In this document: piece after piece, positions 17,693-27,510 of the stretch
Position numbering within the stretch: the first letter of the stretch is position 1
Layout: every line of letters starts with the position of its first letter
Source: Serratia fonticola
GTDB lineage: Bacteria; Pseudomonadota; Gammaproteobacteria; Enterobacterales; Enterobacteriaceae
Length of the DNA: 64,000 bases
Assembly: GCF_006715025.1 (NCBI RefSeq)
Contig: NZ_VFMK01000001.1
Span: 5,332,001 to 5,396,000 of the forward strand
Direction of reading: 5' to 3'
Translations under genes and position numbers: made by a program
The notes under the pieces: model-generated
Told to the model about the DNA's origin: nothing
The model's input: the letters and a program-made list of their open reading frames with translations, nothing else
Database searches by the model: none

Positions 17693-18786
17693 CAGGCTGC
17701 TCCTCTCAGGCGAGCACGCAGTCTGCGCATCGGCACGGTATCCCACAGGTTAAGTAACAGTGCGATGGCAAAGTACACCAGGTTCACCAGCCAGAGCCAG
17801 AGCATCGGATCCAGCTTGCCTTTACCGGCATTGGAACGCAGAGACGTCTGCAACAGGAAGAAGATCAGGTACATCAGGATCGCGGGCAGCATGCTCAGCA
17901 CGCGCCCCTGGCGCGGGTTAACCACGCTGAGAGGCACCACCAACAGCGCCATCAGCACCACGGAAACCACCAGCGTCAGGCGCCAATGGAATTCGGCACG
18001 GGCATCGGGATCTTCTGATTCCCACAGGGTGTGCATCGACATCTGCTCGGTCTGAGTGTTGTCTATCGTCACAGGCTGATGGCCGACAACCGCTTTATAA
18101 TCGGTGAAATCGGTAATACGGAAATCACGCAGTAACGCGGTGCCCTCAAAGCGGGTGCCTTTATCCAACGTGATGATCTGCGAACCGTCGCGCTTCTGGT
18201 TGATCACCCCATGCTCGGCAACCACCACCGAAGGACGCTGGTTACCGCTGGGGCGCAACTGCGCCAGGAACACGTTATTAAAGGTATTGCCCTTCACGTT
18301 ACCGACAAACAGTACCGCATTACCATCCTGAGAAGACTGGAACTGCCCTTCTGCCAGCCCGGCGATGCTCGGGTTGGCTTTGGCCTCGGCAACCACCTCA
18401 TCCTGACGGCTGGAGGCCCAGGGGCCCACCCAGAAGACGTTCGCCGCGGCTACCACCGAGGTCAGGATCGCCAGCACCATGGCCGCAACGATCAGCGTCC
18501 GTTTGCCCAGACCGCAGGCATGCATAACGGTGATTTCGCTTTCGGTATATAACCGCCCAAACGTCATCAACAGGCCAAGAAACAGGCTTAATGGCAAGAT
18601 TAGCTGCGCCATCTTCGGCACACCCAATGCAAGCAGGGAAAATACTAAATTTGTCGGGATATTACCGTCGACCGCATCACCTAACACCTTGACCAAGTTC
18701 TGACAAAAGAAGATCAGAAGCAGGATGAACAGGATGGCAATTTGGCTCTTGAGCGTTTCCCGTACCAGATATCTAATGATGATCAC
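17692..18786 (-). CDS. lptF: LPS export ABC transporter permease LptF
   Basis: 364 residues. Near-colinear with E. coli LptF from MIIIRYLVRETLKSQIA to the LWDTVPMRRLRARL C-terminus. Starts with GTG, as I recall for the E. coli gene. Membrane helices flank a periplasmic domain; AEAKANPSIAGLAEGQFQ and RDFRITDF are conserved. Divergent from pepA. Confidence 0.95.
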   Translation of the reverse strand: MIIIRYLVRETLKSQIAILFILLLIFFCQNLVKVLGDAVDGNIPTNLVFSLLALGVPKMAQLILPLSLFLGLLMTFGRLYTESEITVMHACGLGKRTLIVAAMVLAILTSVVAAANVFWVGPWASSRQDEVVAEAKANPSIAGLAEGQFQSSQDGNAVLFVGNVKGNTFNNVFLAQLRPSGNQRPSVVVAEHGVINQKRDGSQIITLDKGTRFEGTALLRDFRITDFTDYKAVVGHQPVTIDNTQTEQMSMHTLWESEDPDARAEFHWRLTLVVSVVLMALLVVPLSVVNPRQGRVLSMLPAILMYLIFFLLQTSLRSNAGKGKLDPMLWLWLVNLVYFAIALLLNLWDTVPMRRLRARLRGAA

Positions 18787-19068
18787 GCTTAATTACGCCT
18801 GTGAAAACTTGTCTTTTTGCAGGAAAATCGATAGTTTCATCGCTAATCCGCCATTTTTTCTCATCATGTGGCAACCTTCACAGCTAAAATAGTATTAAAA
18901 CATCAAGCTGTTTGGCTGCCCTATAGGAACAAACCTATAGTCGCCAAAACAGAACAATTTGTGCCGTTCAGGTTAACCTTGTTAGTTAACTCAACGACGG
19001 AAGCCCATGGCGGAGTCGGTCATTCTAGCTGTAGCGTCCGCCGTTGTCTTTAAGATTCAGGAGAGTGC
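18787..19068. other. lptF-pepA divergent promoter region
   Basis: 282 bp between divergent genes. It should hold promoters for lptFG (minus) and pepA (plus). AT-rich stretches at 18840-18960 are candidate promoter DNA; I see no clear operator. Confidence 0.4.
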
Positions 19069-20580
19069 ATGGAGTTCAGTGTAAAAAGCGGTAGCCCGGA
19101 AAAACAGCGCAGCGCCTGTATTGTAGTTGGTGTTTTCGAACCTCGCCGCCTGTCACCTATCGCAGAACAACTCGACAAAATCAGTGATGGTTATATCAGC
19201 GCATTACTGCGCCGGGGCGAACTGGAGGGCAAAGTCGGGCAGACGTTACTGCTGCACCATGTGCCAAACATTGGCTCCGAACGCATCCTGTTGATTGGCT
19301 GTGGCAAAGAGCGTGAGCTTGATGAACGCCAGTACAAACAGGTCATTCAGAAAACCATCAATACCCTTAACGATACTGGCTCCATGGAGGCGGTCTGCTT
19401 CCTGACCGAGCTGCACGTCAAAGGCCGCAACAATTACTGGAAGGTGCGCCAGGCGGTAGAAACCGCCAAAGAAACGCTCTACACCTTCGATCAGTTAAAG
19501 AGCAACAAAGTGGAGCCGCGCCGCCCGCTGCGTAAAATGGTGTTCAACGTGCCTACCCGCCGTGACCTCACCAGCGGCGAACGTGCTATCCAGCACGGTC
19601 TGGCCGTCGCTTCCGGTATCAAGGCTGCCAAAGATCTCGGCAACATGCCTCCCAACATCTGTAACGCCGGTTATCTGGCGTCACAGGCGCGCCAGTTGGC
19701 GGATGCCTTCAGCACCCACATCACCACCCGCGTCATCGGCGAACAGCAGATGAAGGAACTGGGGATGAACGCCTACCTGGCGGTCGGTGCCGGTTCGCAA
19801 AACGAATCATTGATGTCGGTAATGGAATATAAGGGGAATCCTAGCCCGGACGCTAAGCCGATCGTGCTGGTGGGGAAAGGGTTGACCTTCGACTCCGGCG
19901 GCATCTCGATCAAACCGGCCGATGGGATGGACGAGATGAAGTACGACATGTGTGGTGCCGCCACCGTGTACGGCGTGATGCGCGTGGTCGCAGAGCTGAA
20001 CCTGCCGCTGAACGTGATCGGCGTGCTGGCGGGTTGTGAAAACATGCCGGGTGGGCGTGCCTATCGCCCAGGCGACGTGCTGACCACCATGTCCGGCCAG
20101 ACGGTGGAAGTGTTGAACACCGACGCCGAAGGGCGTCTGGTGCTGTGCGACACCCTGACCTACGTAGAACGCTTCGAGCCTGAGCTGGTGATTGATATCG
20201 CCACCCTGACCGGGGCCTGCGTGATCGCTCTGGGGCACCACATCACCGGCCTGATGTCGAACCACAACCCGTTGGCTCACGAACTGATCGGTGCTTCCGA
20301 GCAGTCCGGTGACCGCGCATGGCGTCTGCCGTTGGCAGACGAGTACTACGAGCAGTTGGATTCCAACTTTGCGGATATGGCCAACATCGGCGGCCGCCCT
20401 GGTGGTGCTATCACCGCCGCGTGCTTCCTGTCGCGCTTTACCCGCAAGTACAGTTGGGCGCATCTGGATATCGCCGGTACCGCCTGGCGCTCCGGTAAAG
20501 CCAAAGGGGCTACTGGCCGCCCGGTGGCGTTGCTGTCACAGTTCCTGCTCAACCGTGCAGGTCTCAACGGCGACGATTAA
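19069..20580 (+). CDS. pepA: Leucyl aminopeptidase PepA
   Basis: 503 residues, M17 family. The two-metal active site is visible in LTFDSGGISIKPADGMDEMKYDMCGAA and NTDAEGRLVL. Cytosolic hexameric enzyme that removes N-terminal residues; in E. coli it also binds DNA at carAB and in cer/Xer recombination. Length and order (lptF, pepA, holC, valS) match enterobacteria. CAGGAGAG is a good ribosome-binding site. Confidence 0.97.
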   Translation: MEFSVKSGSPEKQRSACIVVGVFEPRRLSPIAEQLDKISDGYISALLRRGELEGKVGQTLLLHHVPNIGSERILLIGCGKERELDERQYKQVIQKTINTLNDTGSMEAVCFLTELHVKGRNNYWKVRQAVETAKETLYTFDQLKSNKVEPRRPLRKMVFNVPTRRDLTSGERAIQHGLAVASGIKAAKDLGNMPPNICNAGYLASQARQLADAFSTHITTRVIGEQQMKELGMNAYLAVGAGSQNESLMSVMEYKGNPSPDAKPIVLVGKGLTFDSGGISIKPADGMDEMKYDMCGAATVYGVMRVVAELNLPLNVIGVLAGCENMPGGRAYRPGDVLTTMSGQTVEVLNTDAEGRLVLCDTLTYVERFEPELVIDIATLTGACVIALGHHITGLMSNHNPLAHELIGASEQSGDRAWRLPLADEYYEQLDSNFADMANIGGRPGGAITAACFLSRFTRKYSWAHLDIAGTAWRSGKAKGATGRPVALLSQFLLNRAGLNGDD

Positions 20581-20704
20581 TCTACCCTTCATCTTTCAAG
20601 CTGCAGCGTTGTTGGCTGCGCTCGTTCACCCTGGGAACTGACCTAATTCAGCTCCCAGGGATTCCGAACTGGCCGCCTGGCTGCAACTTGAAACCTATTG
20701 GGTA
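20581..20704. repeat. ERIC (IRU) element, near full length
   Basis: About 124 bp: ACCCTTCATCTTTCAAGCTG...ACTTGAAACCTATTGGGTATA ends, with a central CACCCTGGGAACTGAC ... CAGCTCCCAGGGATTC palindrome, the hallmark of ERIC. Located in the pepA-holC gap. Confidence 0.85.
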
Positions 20705-20811
20705 TATAATCTTTTCAGCAGCGCAGGAGTGGATATATCGCTCCGCGATCACTAAAGGGTGCAACCTGCGTGTTGTGCCCTCTATTTTTATTGGCAGCAG
20801 TGAATCACATG

Positions 20812-21261
20812 ATGAAACAGGCAACGTTTTACCTTCTCGAAAACGACCAGCCTATTGGCACACTCAGTGCACATGAGGCTGTGGCCTGCGCGGTTGCCGC
20901 CGAAAGATGGCGCGCTGGCAAGCGGGTGCTGATCGCCTGTGAAAGCCAGGAGCAGGCCCAACGGCTGGACGAAGCGCTGTGGCAGCGCGAGCCCCACCAG
21001 TTTGTGCCACACAATCTGGCAGGCGAAGGGCCAAACTTTGGCGCGCCCGTCGAGCTGTGCTGGCCCGGCAAACGCGGCAATGCCCCGCGCGATCTGTTGA
21101 TCGCCCTGCTGCCACAGTTTGCAGATTTTGCTACTGCTTTCCATGAAGTGGTAGACTTCGTCCCTTACGAAGACACTTTGAAGCAGTTGGCGCGCGAACG
21201 TTACAAAGCCTATCGCAGCGTCGGCTTCCATTTGACCACGGCTACGCCGCCAACTCACTGA
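20812..21261 (+). CDS. holC: DNA polymerase III chi subunit HolC
   Basis: 149 residues. KQATFYLLEND, AAERWRAGKRVLIACES, FVPHNLAGEGPNFGAPVE and VVDFVPYEDTLKQLARERYKAYR match HolC throughout. The chi subunit links the clamp loader to SSB. ATG at 20812 (or 20809, adjacent) fits the family; an upstream in-frame start at 20770 would add 14 foreign residues. Followed by valS after 14 bp. Confidence 0.95.
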   Translation: MKQATFYLLENDQPIGTLSAHEAVACAVAAERWRAGKRVLIACESQEQAQRLDEALWQREPHQFVPHNLAGEGPNFGAPVELCWPGKRGNAPRDLLIALLPQFADFATAFHEVVDFVPYEDTLKQLARERYKAYRSVGFHLTTATPPTH

Positions 21262-21275
21262 ACTTAGAAATAACA

Positions 21276-24152
21276 ATGGAAAAGACCAACAGTCATCTCG
21301 ATACCGCCTACGACCCGACACAGATCGAACAGAAGCTGTACGATCATTGGGAGAGTCAGGGTTACTTCAAACCGAATGGCGATACCAGCCAGGAAAGTTT
21401 CTGCATCATGATCCCGCCGCCGAACGTTACCGGCAGCCTGCATATGGGCCACGCGTTCCAGCAGACCATCATGGACACCATGACCCGCTACCAGCGTATG
21501 CAGGGTAAAAACACCCTGTGGCAAGCCGGTACCGACCATGCCGGTATCGCAACCCAGATGGTAGTCGAGCGCAAGATCGCCGCAGAAGAGGGTAAAACCC
21601 GCCATGATTATGGCCGCGATGCGTTCATCGAGAAAATCTGGCAATGGAAGGCTGAATCCGGTGGCACCATCACCCGCCAGATGCGCCGTCTTGGCAACTC
21701 CGTGGATTGGGAGCGTGAGCGCTTCACCATGGACGAAGGCCTGTCCAACGCCGTAAAAGAAGTGTTTGTCCGCCTGTACAAAGAAGATCTGATCTACCGT
21801 GGCAAACGCCTGGTGAACTGGGATCCGAAACTGCGCACCGCCATCTCCGATCTGGAAGTGGAAAACCGCGAGTCTAAAGGCTCAATGTGGCACCTGCGTT
21901 ATCCGCTGGCCGATGGCGCCAAGACTGCAGAAGGCAAAGATTATCTGGTCGTTGCCACGACCCGTCCGGAAACCGTGCTGGGGGATACTGGCGTAGCGGT
22001 AAACCCGGAAGATCCACGCTACAAGGATCTGATCGGCAAAGAAATCATTCTGCCGCTGGTTGGCCGCCGCATTCGTATCGTCGGCGACGAGCATGCCGAT
22101 ATGGAAAAAGGCACCGGCTGCGTGAAGATCACCCCGGCGCACGATTTCAACGACTACGAAGTCGGCAAACGTCACGGCCTGCCGATGATCAACATCCTGA
22201 CCTTCGACGGAGACATCCGCGAAGAAGCCGAGGTGTTCGATACCTTGGGCGAAGCCAGCAGCGTTTACAGCGGCGAACTGCCTGCCCAATTCCGTGGCCT
22301 GGAGCGTTTTGCCGCGCGTAAAGCCGTGGTTGCCGCCTTTGACGAGCTCGGCCTGCTGGACGAAATCAAGCCTCACGATCTGACCGTGCCTTACGGTGAC
22401 CGTGGCGGCGTGGTTATCGAGCCGATGCTGACCGACCAATGGTACGTGCGCACTGCCCCGCTGGCGAAAGTGGCGGTTGAAGCGGTTGAACAAGGTGAGA
22501 TCCAGTTCGTACCGAAGCAGTACGAAAACATGTACTTCAGCTGGATGCGTGATATTCAGGACTGGTGTATTTCCCGTCAGCTGTGGTGGGGCCACCGCAT
22601 TCCGGCCTGGTACGACGCCGAAGGTAAAGTATACGTGGGCCGCACCGAAGAAGAAGTGCGCCGCGAAAACAATCTGGCTGCCGACGTTCAGTTGAGCCAG
22701 GACGAAGACGTGCTGGATACCTGGTTCTCTTCCGGCCTGTGGACCTTCTCCACCCTGGGCTGGCCAGAGCAGACCGAAGCGCTGAAAACCTTCCACCCAA
22801 CCAGCGTGCTGGTCAGCGGCTTTGACATTATCTTCTTCTGGATTGCCCGCATGATCATGCTGACCATGCATTTCATCAAAGATGAAAATGGCAAGCCGCA
22901 GGTGCCGTTCAAGACCGTTTACATGACCGGGCTGATCCGCGACGACGAAGGGCAGAAGATGTCCAAATCGAAAGGCAACGTCATCGATCCGCTGGATATG
23001 GTTGACGGTATCTCGCTGGAAGACCTGCTGGAGAAACGTACCGGCAACATGATGCAGCCGCAGCTGGCAGAGAAGATCCGCAAGCGCACCGAGAAACAGT
23101 TCCCGAACGGCATCGAGCCGCACGGCACCGACGCCCTGCGCTTCACCCTGGCGGCACTGGCCTCAACTGGCCGCGACATCAACTGGGACATGAAACGCCT
23201 GGAAGGTTACCGCAACTTCTGTAACAAGCTGTGGAACGCCAGCCGCTTTGTGCTGATGAACACCGAAGCGCACGACTGTGGTTTCAACGGTGGGGAGATG
23301 CAGCTGTCACTGGCCGATCGCTGGATCCTGGCCGAGTTCAACCGCACGGTAAAAGCTTACCGTGAGGCGCTGGACAGCTATCGCTTTGATATCGCAGCGG
23401 GCATCCTGTATGAGTTCACCTGGAACCAGTTCTGTGACTGGTATCTGGAGCTGACCAAACCTATCGTCAGCAACGGCAGCGAAGCGGAACAGCGCGGTAC
23501 ACGCAACACGCTGATCACCGTACTGGAAGCCCTGCTGCGCCTGGCGCACCCGATCATTCCGTTTATCACCGAAACCATCTGGCAGCGTGTTAAGCAGATC
23601 AAAGGTATCACTGCTGATACCATCATGCTGCAACCATTCCCAGAGTTCGAAGCCGCGCGGGAAGATCAGCAGGCGCTGGACGATCTGGAGTGGATCAAGC
23701 AGGCGATCACCGCGGTGCGTAACATCCGCGCCGAGATGAACATCGTGCCAAGCAAACAGCTGGAAGTGATGCTGCGTAACGCCAATGGCGATGCTCAACG
23801 CCGTGTGCAGGAAAACCAGAGCTTTATCGAGAAGCTGGCACGCCTGACCGCGATCACCCTGCTGCCAGCAGGCGAGAAAGGCCCGGTGTCCGTCACCAAA
23901 CTGGTGGACGGCGCTGAACTGCTGATCCCGATGGCTGGCTTTATCGATAAAGACGCCGAGATCGCGCGCCTGGCGAAAGAGATGGGCAAACTGGATGCAG
24001 AAATCGCTTCCATCGAAGGCAAGCTGTCTAATGAAGGCTTTGTCGCGCGCGCACCGGAAGCGGTCGTGGCTAAAGAGCGTGATCGTCTGGCAGCCTGTAA
24101 AGAAGGTAAAGTGAAGCTGCAAGAACAGCAGGCGACCATCGCCGCGCTGTAA
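21276..24152 (+). CDS. valS: Valyl-tRNA synthetase
   Basis: 958 residues, class I aminoacyl-tRNA synthetase. HIGH-type motif in TGSLHMGHAF (about residues 52-61), KMSKS at 561-565, editing (CP1) domain between, and the C-terminal coiled-coil arm at about 885-958 (AEIARLAKEMGKLDAEIASI). Full length for the family. A strong terminator follows. Confidence 0.97.
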   Translation: MEKTNSHLDTAYDPTQIEQKLYDHWESQGYFKPNGDTSQESFCIMIPPPNVTGSLHMGHAFQQTIMDTMTRYQRMQGKNTLWQAGTDHAGIATQMVVERKIAAEEGKTRHDYGRDAFIEKIWQWKAESGGTITRQMRRLGNSVDWERERFTMDEGLSNAVKEVFVRLYKEDLIYRGKRLVNWDPKLRTAISDLEVENRESKGSMWHLRYPLADGAKTAEGKDYLVVATTRPETVLGDTGVAVNPEDPRYKDLIGKEIILPLVGRRIRIVGDEHADMEKGTGCVKITPAHDFNDYEVGKRHGLPMINILTFDGDIREEAEVFDTLGEASSVYSGELPAQFRGLERFAARKAVVAAFDELGLLDEIKPHDLTVPYGDRGGVVIEPMLTDQWYVRTAPLAKVAVEAVEQGEIQFVPKQYENMYFSWMRDIQDWCISRQLWWGHRIPAWYDAEGKVYVGRTEEEVRRENNLAADVQLSQDEDVLDTWFSSGLWTFSTLGWPEQTEALKTFHPTSVLVSGFDIIFFWIARMIMLTMHFIKDENGKPQVPFKTVYMTGLIRDDEGQKMSKSKGNVIDPLDMVDGISLEDLLEKRTGNMMQPQLAEKIRKRTEKQFPNGIEPHGTDALRFTLAALASTGRDINWDMKRLEGYRNFCNKLWNASRFVLMNTEAHDCGFNGGEMQLSLADRWILAEFNRTVKAYREALDSYRFDIAAGILYEFTWNQFCDWYLELTKPIVSNGSEAEQRGTRNTLITVLEALLRLAHPIIPFITETIWQRVKQIKGITADTIMLQPFPEFEAAREDQQALDDLEWIKQAITAVRNIRAEMNIVPSKQLEVMLRNANGDAQRRVQENQSFIEKLARLTAITLLPAGEKGPVSVTKLVDGAELLIPMAGFIDKDAEIARLAKEMGKLDAEIASIEGKLSNEGFVARAPEAVVAKERDRLAACKEGKVKLQEQQATIAAL

Positions 24153-24178
24153 TCACACAGCCAACAAGCCGATCGGAA

Positions 24179-24207
24179 ACAGCGGGGAAATCCCCGCTGT
24201 TTTTTTA
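24179..24207 (+). terminator. valS rho-independent terminator
   Basis: Nine-bp perfect stem ACAGCGGGG/CCCCGCTGT with AAAT loop, then seven T. Confidence 0.92.
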
Positions 24208-24325
24208 TCAGCATTGCCAAGGACCGGGCTTAAGTGTTATTACAAATCCATATTGATACGGTCAATTCCGTAATAACAACGAAATCCTGGAACTCTCCAA
24301 GTTCCATTTGATGGTGAGTGTAAAC

Positions 24326-24829
24326 ATGACAACAGCAACCCCAGTGCGTCTTATGGTGCGCCCAATAACGGCAGAGGATAATGCCGCTATTGCTCACGTC
24401 ATTCGCGAAGTCTCTGCCGAGCATGGCCTGACGGCGGACAAAGGTTATACCGTTTCCGATCCCAATCTGGATGCTTTATATCAACTCTACAACCAGCCAC
24501 GCAGTGCCTACTGGGTCGTGGAGATGGACGGGCAGATTGCGGGCGGCGGCGGCATAGCGCCGCTGCAAGGTGGTGAGGCGGATGTCTGTGAATTACAGAA
24601 AATGTATTTCCTGCCGGTGTTACGCGGCAAAGGCCTGGCCAAACGCCTGGCGCTGCAGGCACTGGACTTTGCCCGCCAGCAAGGGTTCCGCCATTGTTAC
24701 TTAGAAACCACCGCGACGCTGCAACAGGCAATTGGTCTGTATGAGCATCTTGGTTTCGAACATATCGACCATGCGATGGGCAATACCGGCCACGGTGACT
24801 GCGAAGTCACGATGCTGAAGGCACTTTAA
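24326..24829 (+). CDS. yjgM: GNAT-family N-acetyltransferase YjgM
   Basis: 167 residues. GNAT fold with the acetyl-CoA loop in MYFLPVLRGKGLAKRLALQAL (about 98-118) and YLETTATLQQAIGLYEHLGF. Very close to E. coli YjgM, and in its syntenic place after valS. ATG 24326 was chosen for the GGTGAG sequence 8 bp upstream; TTG 24308 and ATG 24311 are in-frame alternatives. Acceptor substrate not determinable here. Confidence 0.88.
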   Translation: MTTATPVRLMVRPITAEDNAAIAHVIREVSAEHGLTADKGYTVSDPNLDALYQLYNQPRSAYWVVEMDGQIAGGGGIAPLQGGEADVCELQKMYFLPVLRGKGLAKRLALQALDFARQQGFRHCYLETTATLQQAIGLYEHLGFEHIDHAMGNTGHGDCEVTMLKAL

Positions 24830-24840
24830 CCACCACAATG

Positions 24841-25690
24841 CCCCTCACCCTAACCCTCTCCCAAAAGGAGAGGGAACCGAATGTGCCACGAGTTTGTTTT
24901 TTTTTCTAACATCAACGCCCTGATGTTTCAAAGGCATACCAAGCTACTGAAGCAAGTCTGGTGCTCTTCCTACGTTACAGAATATCCCCTTACCTGAGCG
25001 CAACGCCGAACGGGCCCCCTCTCCTTGGGGAGAGGGACAGAATGTGCCACGATGTTGTTTTGGTTTCTAGCATTAACTCTCAATGTTTCAGAGGCATACC
25101 ACACTACAACAGCAAGTCTGATGCTCTTCCTACTTACAGAAAATCCCCTTACCTGGGCGCAACGCCGAACGGGCCCCCTCTCCTTGGGGAGAGGGGAGCG
25201 GATGTGCCACGAGTTTGTTTTTGTTTCTAACATTAACGCCCTAATGTTTCAGAGGCACACCACATTACAACAGCAAGTCTGGGGCTCTTCCTACGTTACA
25301 GAATATCCCCTTACCTGAGCACAACGCCGAACGGGCTCCTTCTCCTTGGGGAGAGGGACAGAATGTGCCACGATGTTGTTTTGGTTTCTAGCATTAACTC
25401 TCAATGTTTCAGAGGCATACCACACTACAACAGCAAGTCTGGTGCTCTTCCTACTTACAGAAAATCCCCTTACCTGAGCACAACGCCGAACGGGCTCCCT
25501 CTCCTTGGGGAGAGGGGAGCGGATGTGCCACGAGTTTGTTTTTGTTTCTAACATTAACGCCCTAATGTTTCAAAGGCAGACCAAACTACTGCAGCAAGTC
25601 TGGGGCTCTTCCTGCGTTACAGAAAATCCCCTTACCTGAGCGCAACGCCGAACGGGCTCCCTCTCCTTGGGGAGAGGGTTGGGGTGAGGG
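24841..25690. repeat. Composite hairpin-ended repeat array C (five alternating units)
   Basis: Starts CCCCTCACCCTAACCCTCTC and ends CTCTCCTTGGGGAGAGGGTT...GGGTGAGGG. Six hairpins (TCTCC at 24857, 25020, 25179, 25341, 25500, 25662) delimit five units of 163, 159, 162, 159 and 162 bp. Units 1, 3, 5 share one version (GTGCCACGAGTTTG) and units 2, 4 another (GTGCCACGATGTTG), giving an A-B-A-B-A order with a 321-bp dimer period. No gene lies in this 1.07-kb gap; the repeated small frames are products of the repeat. The remaining bases 25691-25904 are AT-rich and probably hold the promoter of the next gene. Confidence 0.88.
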
Positions 25691-25904
25691 AGATAACACA
25701 TCACCCACCAAATACCATTAACATCAACATTATTCAAAAAACAATTTCATAATTTTATATTTCAAGCATATAAACTGATTAATCAGTGCTTAATGTGAAA
25801 TTATTGTGATATTCGTTAACAAATTAACGATTATAAATTGACCGCCTGTACTCTTGCGTTACTCTGCCATTAAAGACTCACTCCACCACGCGCAGGGAAC
25901 CGTC

Positions 25905-27509
25905 ATGTCAAAAAATACCTTCGATTACATCATTGTTGGCGCAGGCTCGGCGGGCTGCGTGTTGGCAGCACAGTTAATCCGCCGCACCCAGGCCCGTATT
26001 CTGCTGCTGGAAGCCGGTGGCGACGACAATAATCTGTTTATCAAGATGCCCGCCGGGGTAGCAAAAATCATCGCCAAGAAAAGCTGGCCGTATGAAACCG
26101 AACCGGAGCCCCATGCCAACAACCGACGTATGCAGATCGCCCAGGGTAAGGTGCTGGGGGGCAGCAGTTCGGTCAACGGCATGATCTACATCCGTGGACA
26201 AAAGCAGGATTACGACGACTGGGCTGAACACTACGGTTGCAGCGGTTGGGGTTATCAGGATGTGCTGCCCTACTTCAAACGCGCCGAGGCCAACGAAAGC
26301 CTAGCAGGAGATTACCATGGCGGCGAAGGCCTGTTACCCGTCAGCGAGAACCGCTATCGCCACCCGCTCAGCATGGCGTTTATCCGGGCAGGCCAGGAGC
26401 TGAACCTACCCTACAGCAACGACTTTAACGGTGAAAGCCAGCACGGCGTGGGGTTCTATCAAACCACCACCCGCAATGGCGAACGAGCCAGCACCGCACG
26501 CACCTATCTGAAAGCCGTACGCGATAACTCACGGCTGGTGGTGAAAACCAATGCGCTGGTTCACCGTATCACCGTCGAAAACAACGTGGCCACTGGCGTG
26601 GTCTATAGTCTGAGCGGCAGTCATGAGATCATCGCCCGTGCCAGCCAGGAAGTGATCCTCAGCGCCGGGGCGGTCGGCTCGCCGAAGATCCTGATGCTGT
26701 CGGGTATCGGCCCCCGTGAACATCTGGAGTCCTTGGGCATTACATCACTGGCCGATCTGCCGGTAGGCAAAAACTTCCACGATCACCTGCATATGTCGAT
26801 CAACGTCAGTACCCGTGAACCCATCAGTCTGTTCGGTGCCGATCGCGGCCTGCAAGCGCTGCGCCATGGTGCCGAGTGGATGGCATTTCGCAGCGGCGTT
26901 CTGGCCTCTAACGTGCTGGAAGGTGCCGCATTCGCCGATTCCCAGGGCAACGGTAGACCCGATGTGCAGGTGCATTTCCTGCCCATACTGGACAGTTGGG
27001 ATGATGTACCCGGTGAGCCGCTACCGGCGATCCACGGCATGACGTTAAAGGTGGGCTATCTGCAACCGAAAGCACGCGGTCAGGTGAAGCTACGTAGCCG
27101 TAACCCCGCCGATCCGGTCAAGCTGCAAGCCAACTACCTTGGACACCCGGACGATCTGGCCGGTAGCATACGCGCCGTTAAATTTGGCCTGCGTTTTCTG
27201 GAAACCGCCACCCTCAAACCGCTGATTAAAGAGCTACTGATGCCACAACCGGACTGGGTGAATGATGAAGCGCAGTTGGAGGAATTTGTGCGTAACTTCT
27301 GCAAAACGGTGTACCACCCGGTGGGGAGTTGCCGTATGGGTCCATCGCCCGCCGACTCGGTCACCGATTTGCAACTGCGGGTACATGGTTTTGAAAAACT
27401 GCGGGTTGTCGACTGCTCGGTCATACCCCAGGTAACCAGCGGCAACACCAACGCCCCCACCATTATGCTGGCCGAGAAGGCGGTGGATTTAATACTGGGA
27501 ACCGAATAA
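25905..27509 (+). CDS. GMC-family FAD oxidoreductase (choline/alcohol dehydrogenase-like)
   Basis: 534 residues. N-terminal FAD-binding DYIIVGAGSAGCVLAAQL, GMC signature 1 GKVLGGSSSVNGMIYIRGQ (about 84-102), signature 2 GAVGSPKILMLSGIG, and C-terminal YHPVGSCRMG with the catalytic His region and NTNAPTIMLAEKA. The closest named relatives are BetA and AlkJ-type alcohol dehydrogenases. It stands alone, without betB, betI or betT, so a choline dehydrogenase role is only a possibility. ATG 25905 (AGGGAAC upstream) was preferred over 25854. Not part of the E. coli gene order here. Confidence 0.85.
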   Translation: MSKNTFDYIIVGAGSAGCVLAAQLIRRTQARILLLEAGGDDNNLFIKMPAGVAKIIAKKSWPYETEPEPHANNRRMQIAQGKVLGGSSSVNGMIYIRGQKQDYDDWAEHYGCSGWGYQDVLPYFKRAEANESLAGDYHGGEGLLPVSENRYRHPLSMAFIRAGQELNLPYSNDFNGESQHGVGFYQTTTRNGERASTARTYLKAVRDNSRLVVKTNALVHRITVENNVATGVVYSLSGSHEIIARASQEVILSAGAVGSPKILMLSGIGPREHLESLGITSLADLPVGKNFHDHLHMSINVSTREPISLFGADRGLQALRHGAEWMAFRSGVLASNVLEGAAFADSQGNGRPDVQVHFLPILDSWDDVPGEPLPAIHGMTLKVGYLQPKARGQVKLRSRNPADPVKLQANYLGHPDDLAGSIRAVKFGLRFLETATLKPLIKELLMPQPDWVNDEAQLEEFVRNFCKTVYHPVGSCRMGPSPADSVTDLQLRVHGFEKLRVVDCSVIPQVTSGNTNAPTIMLAEKAVDLILGTE

Positions 27510-27510
27510 G

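Noticed and set aside
21882..23123. 413-codon minus-strand frame
   Set aside because: Antisense shadow of valS.
24961..25554. Five related small frames that look like a little protein family
   Set aside because: All are readings of the 321-bp dimer repeat of array C on both strands; no start signals or coding bias.
24841..25690. Possible CRISPR array (regular hairpin repeats with spacers)
   Set aside because: Spacing is about 160 bp, the spacers are near-identical alternating versions, and no cas genes are present.
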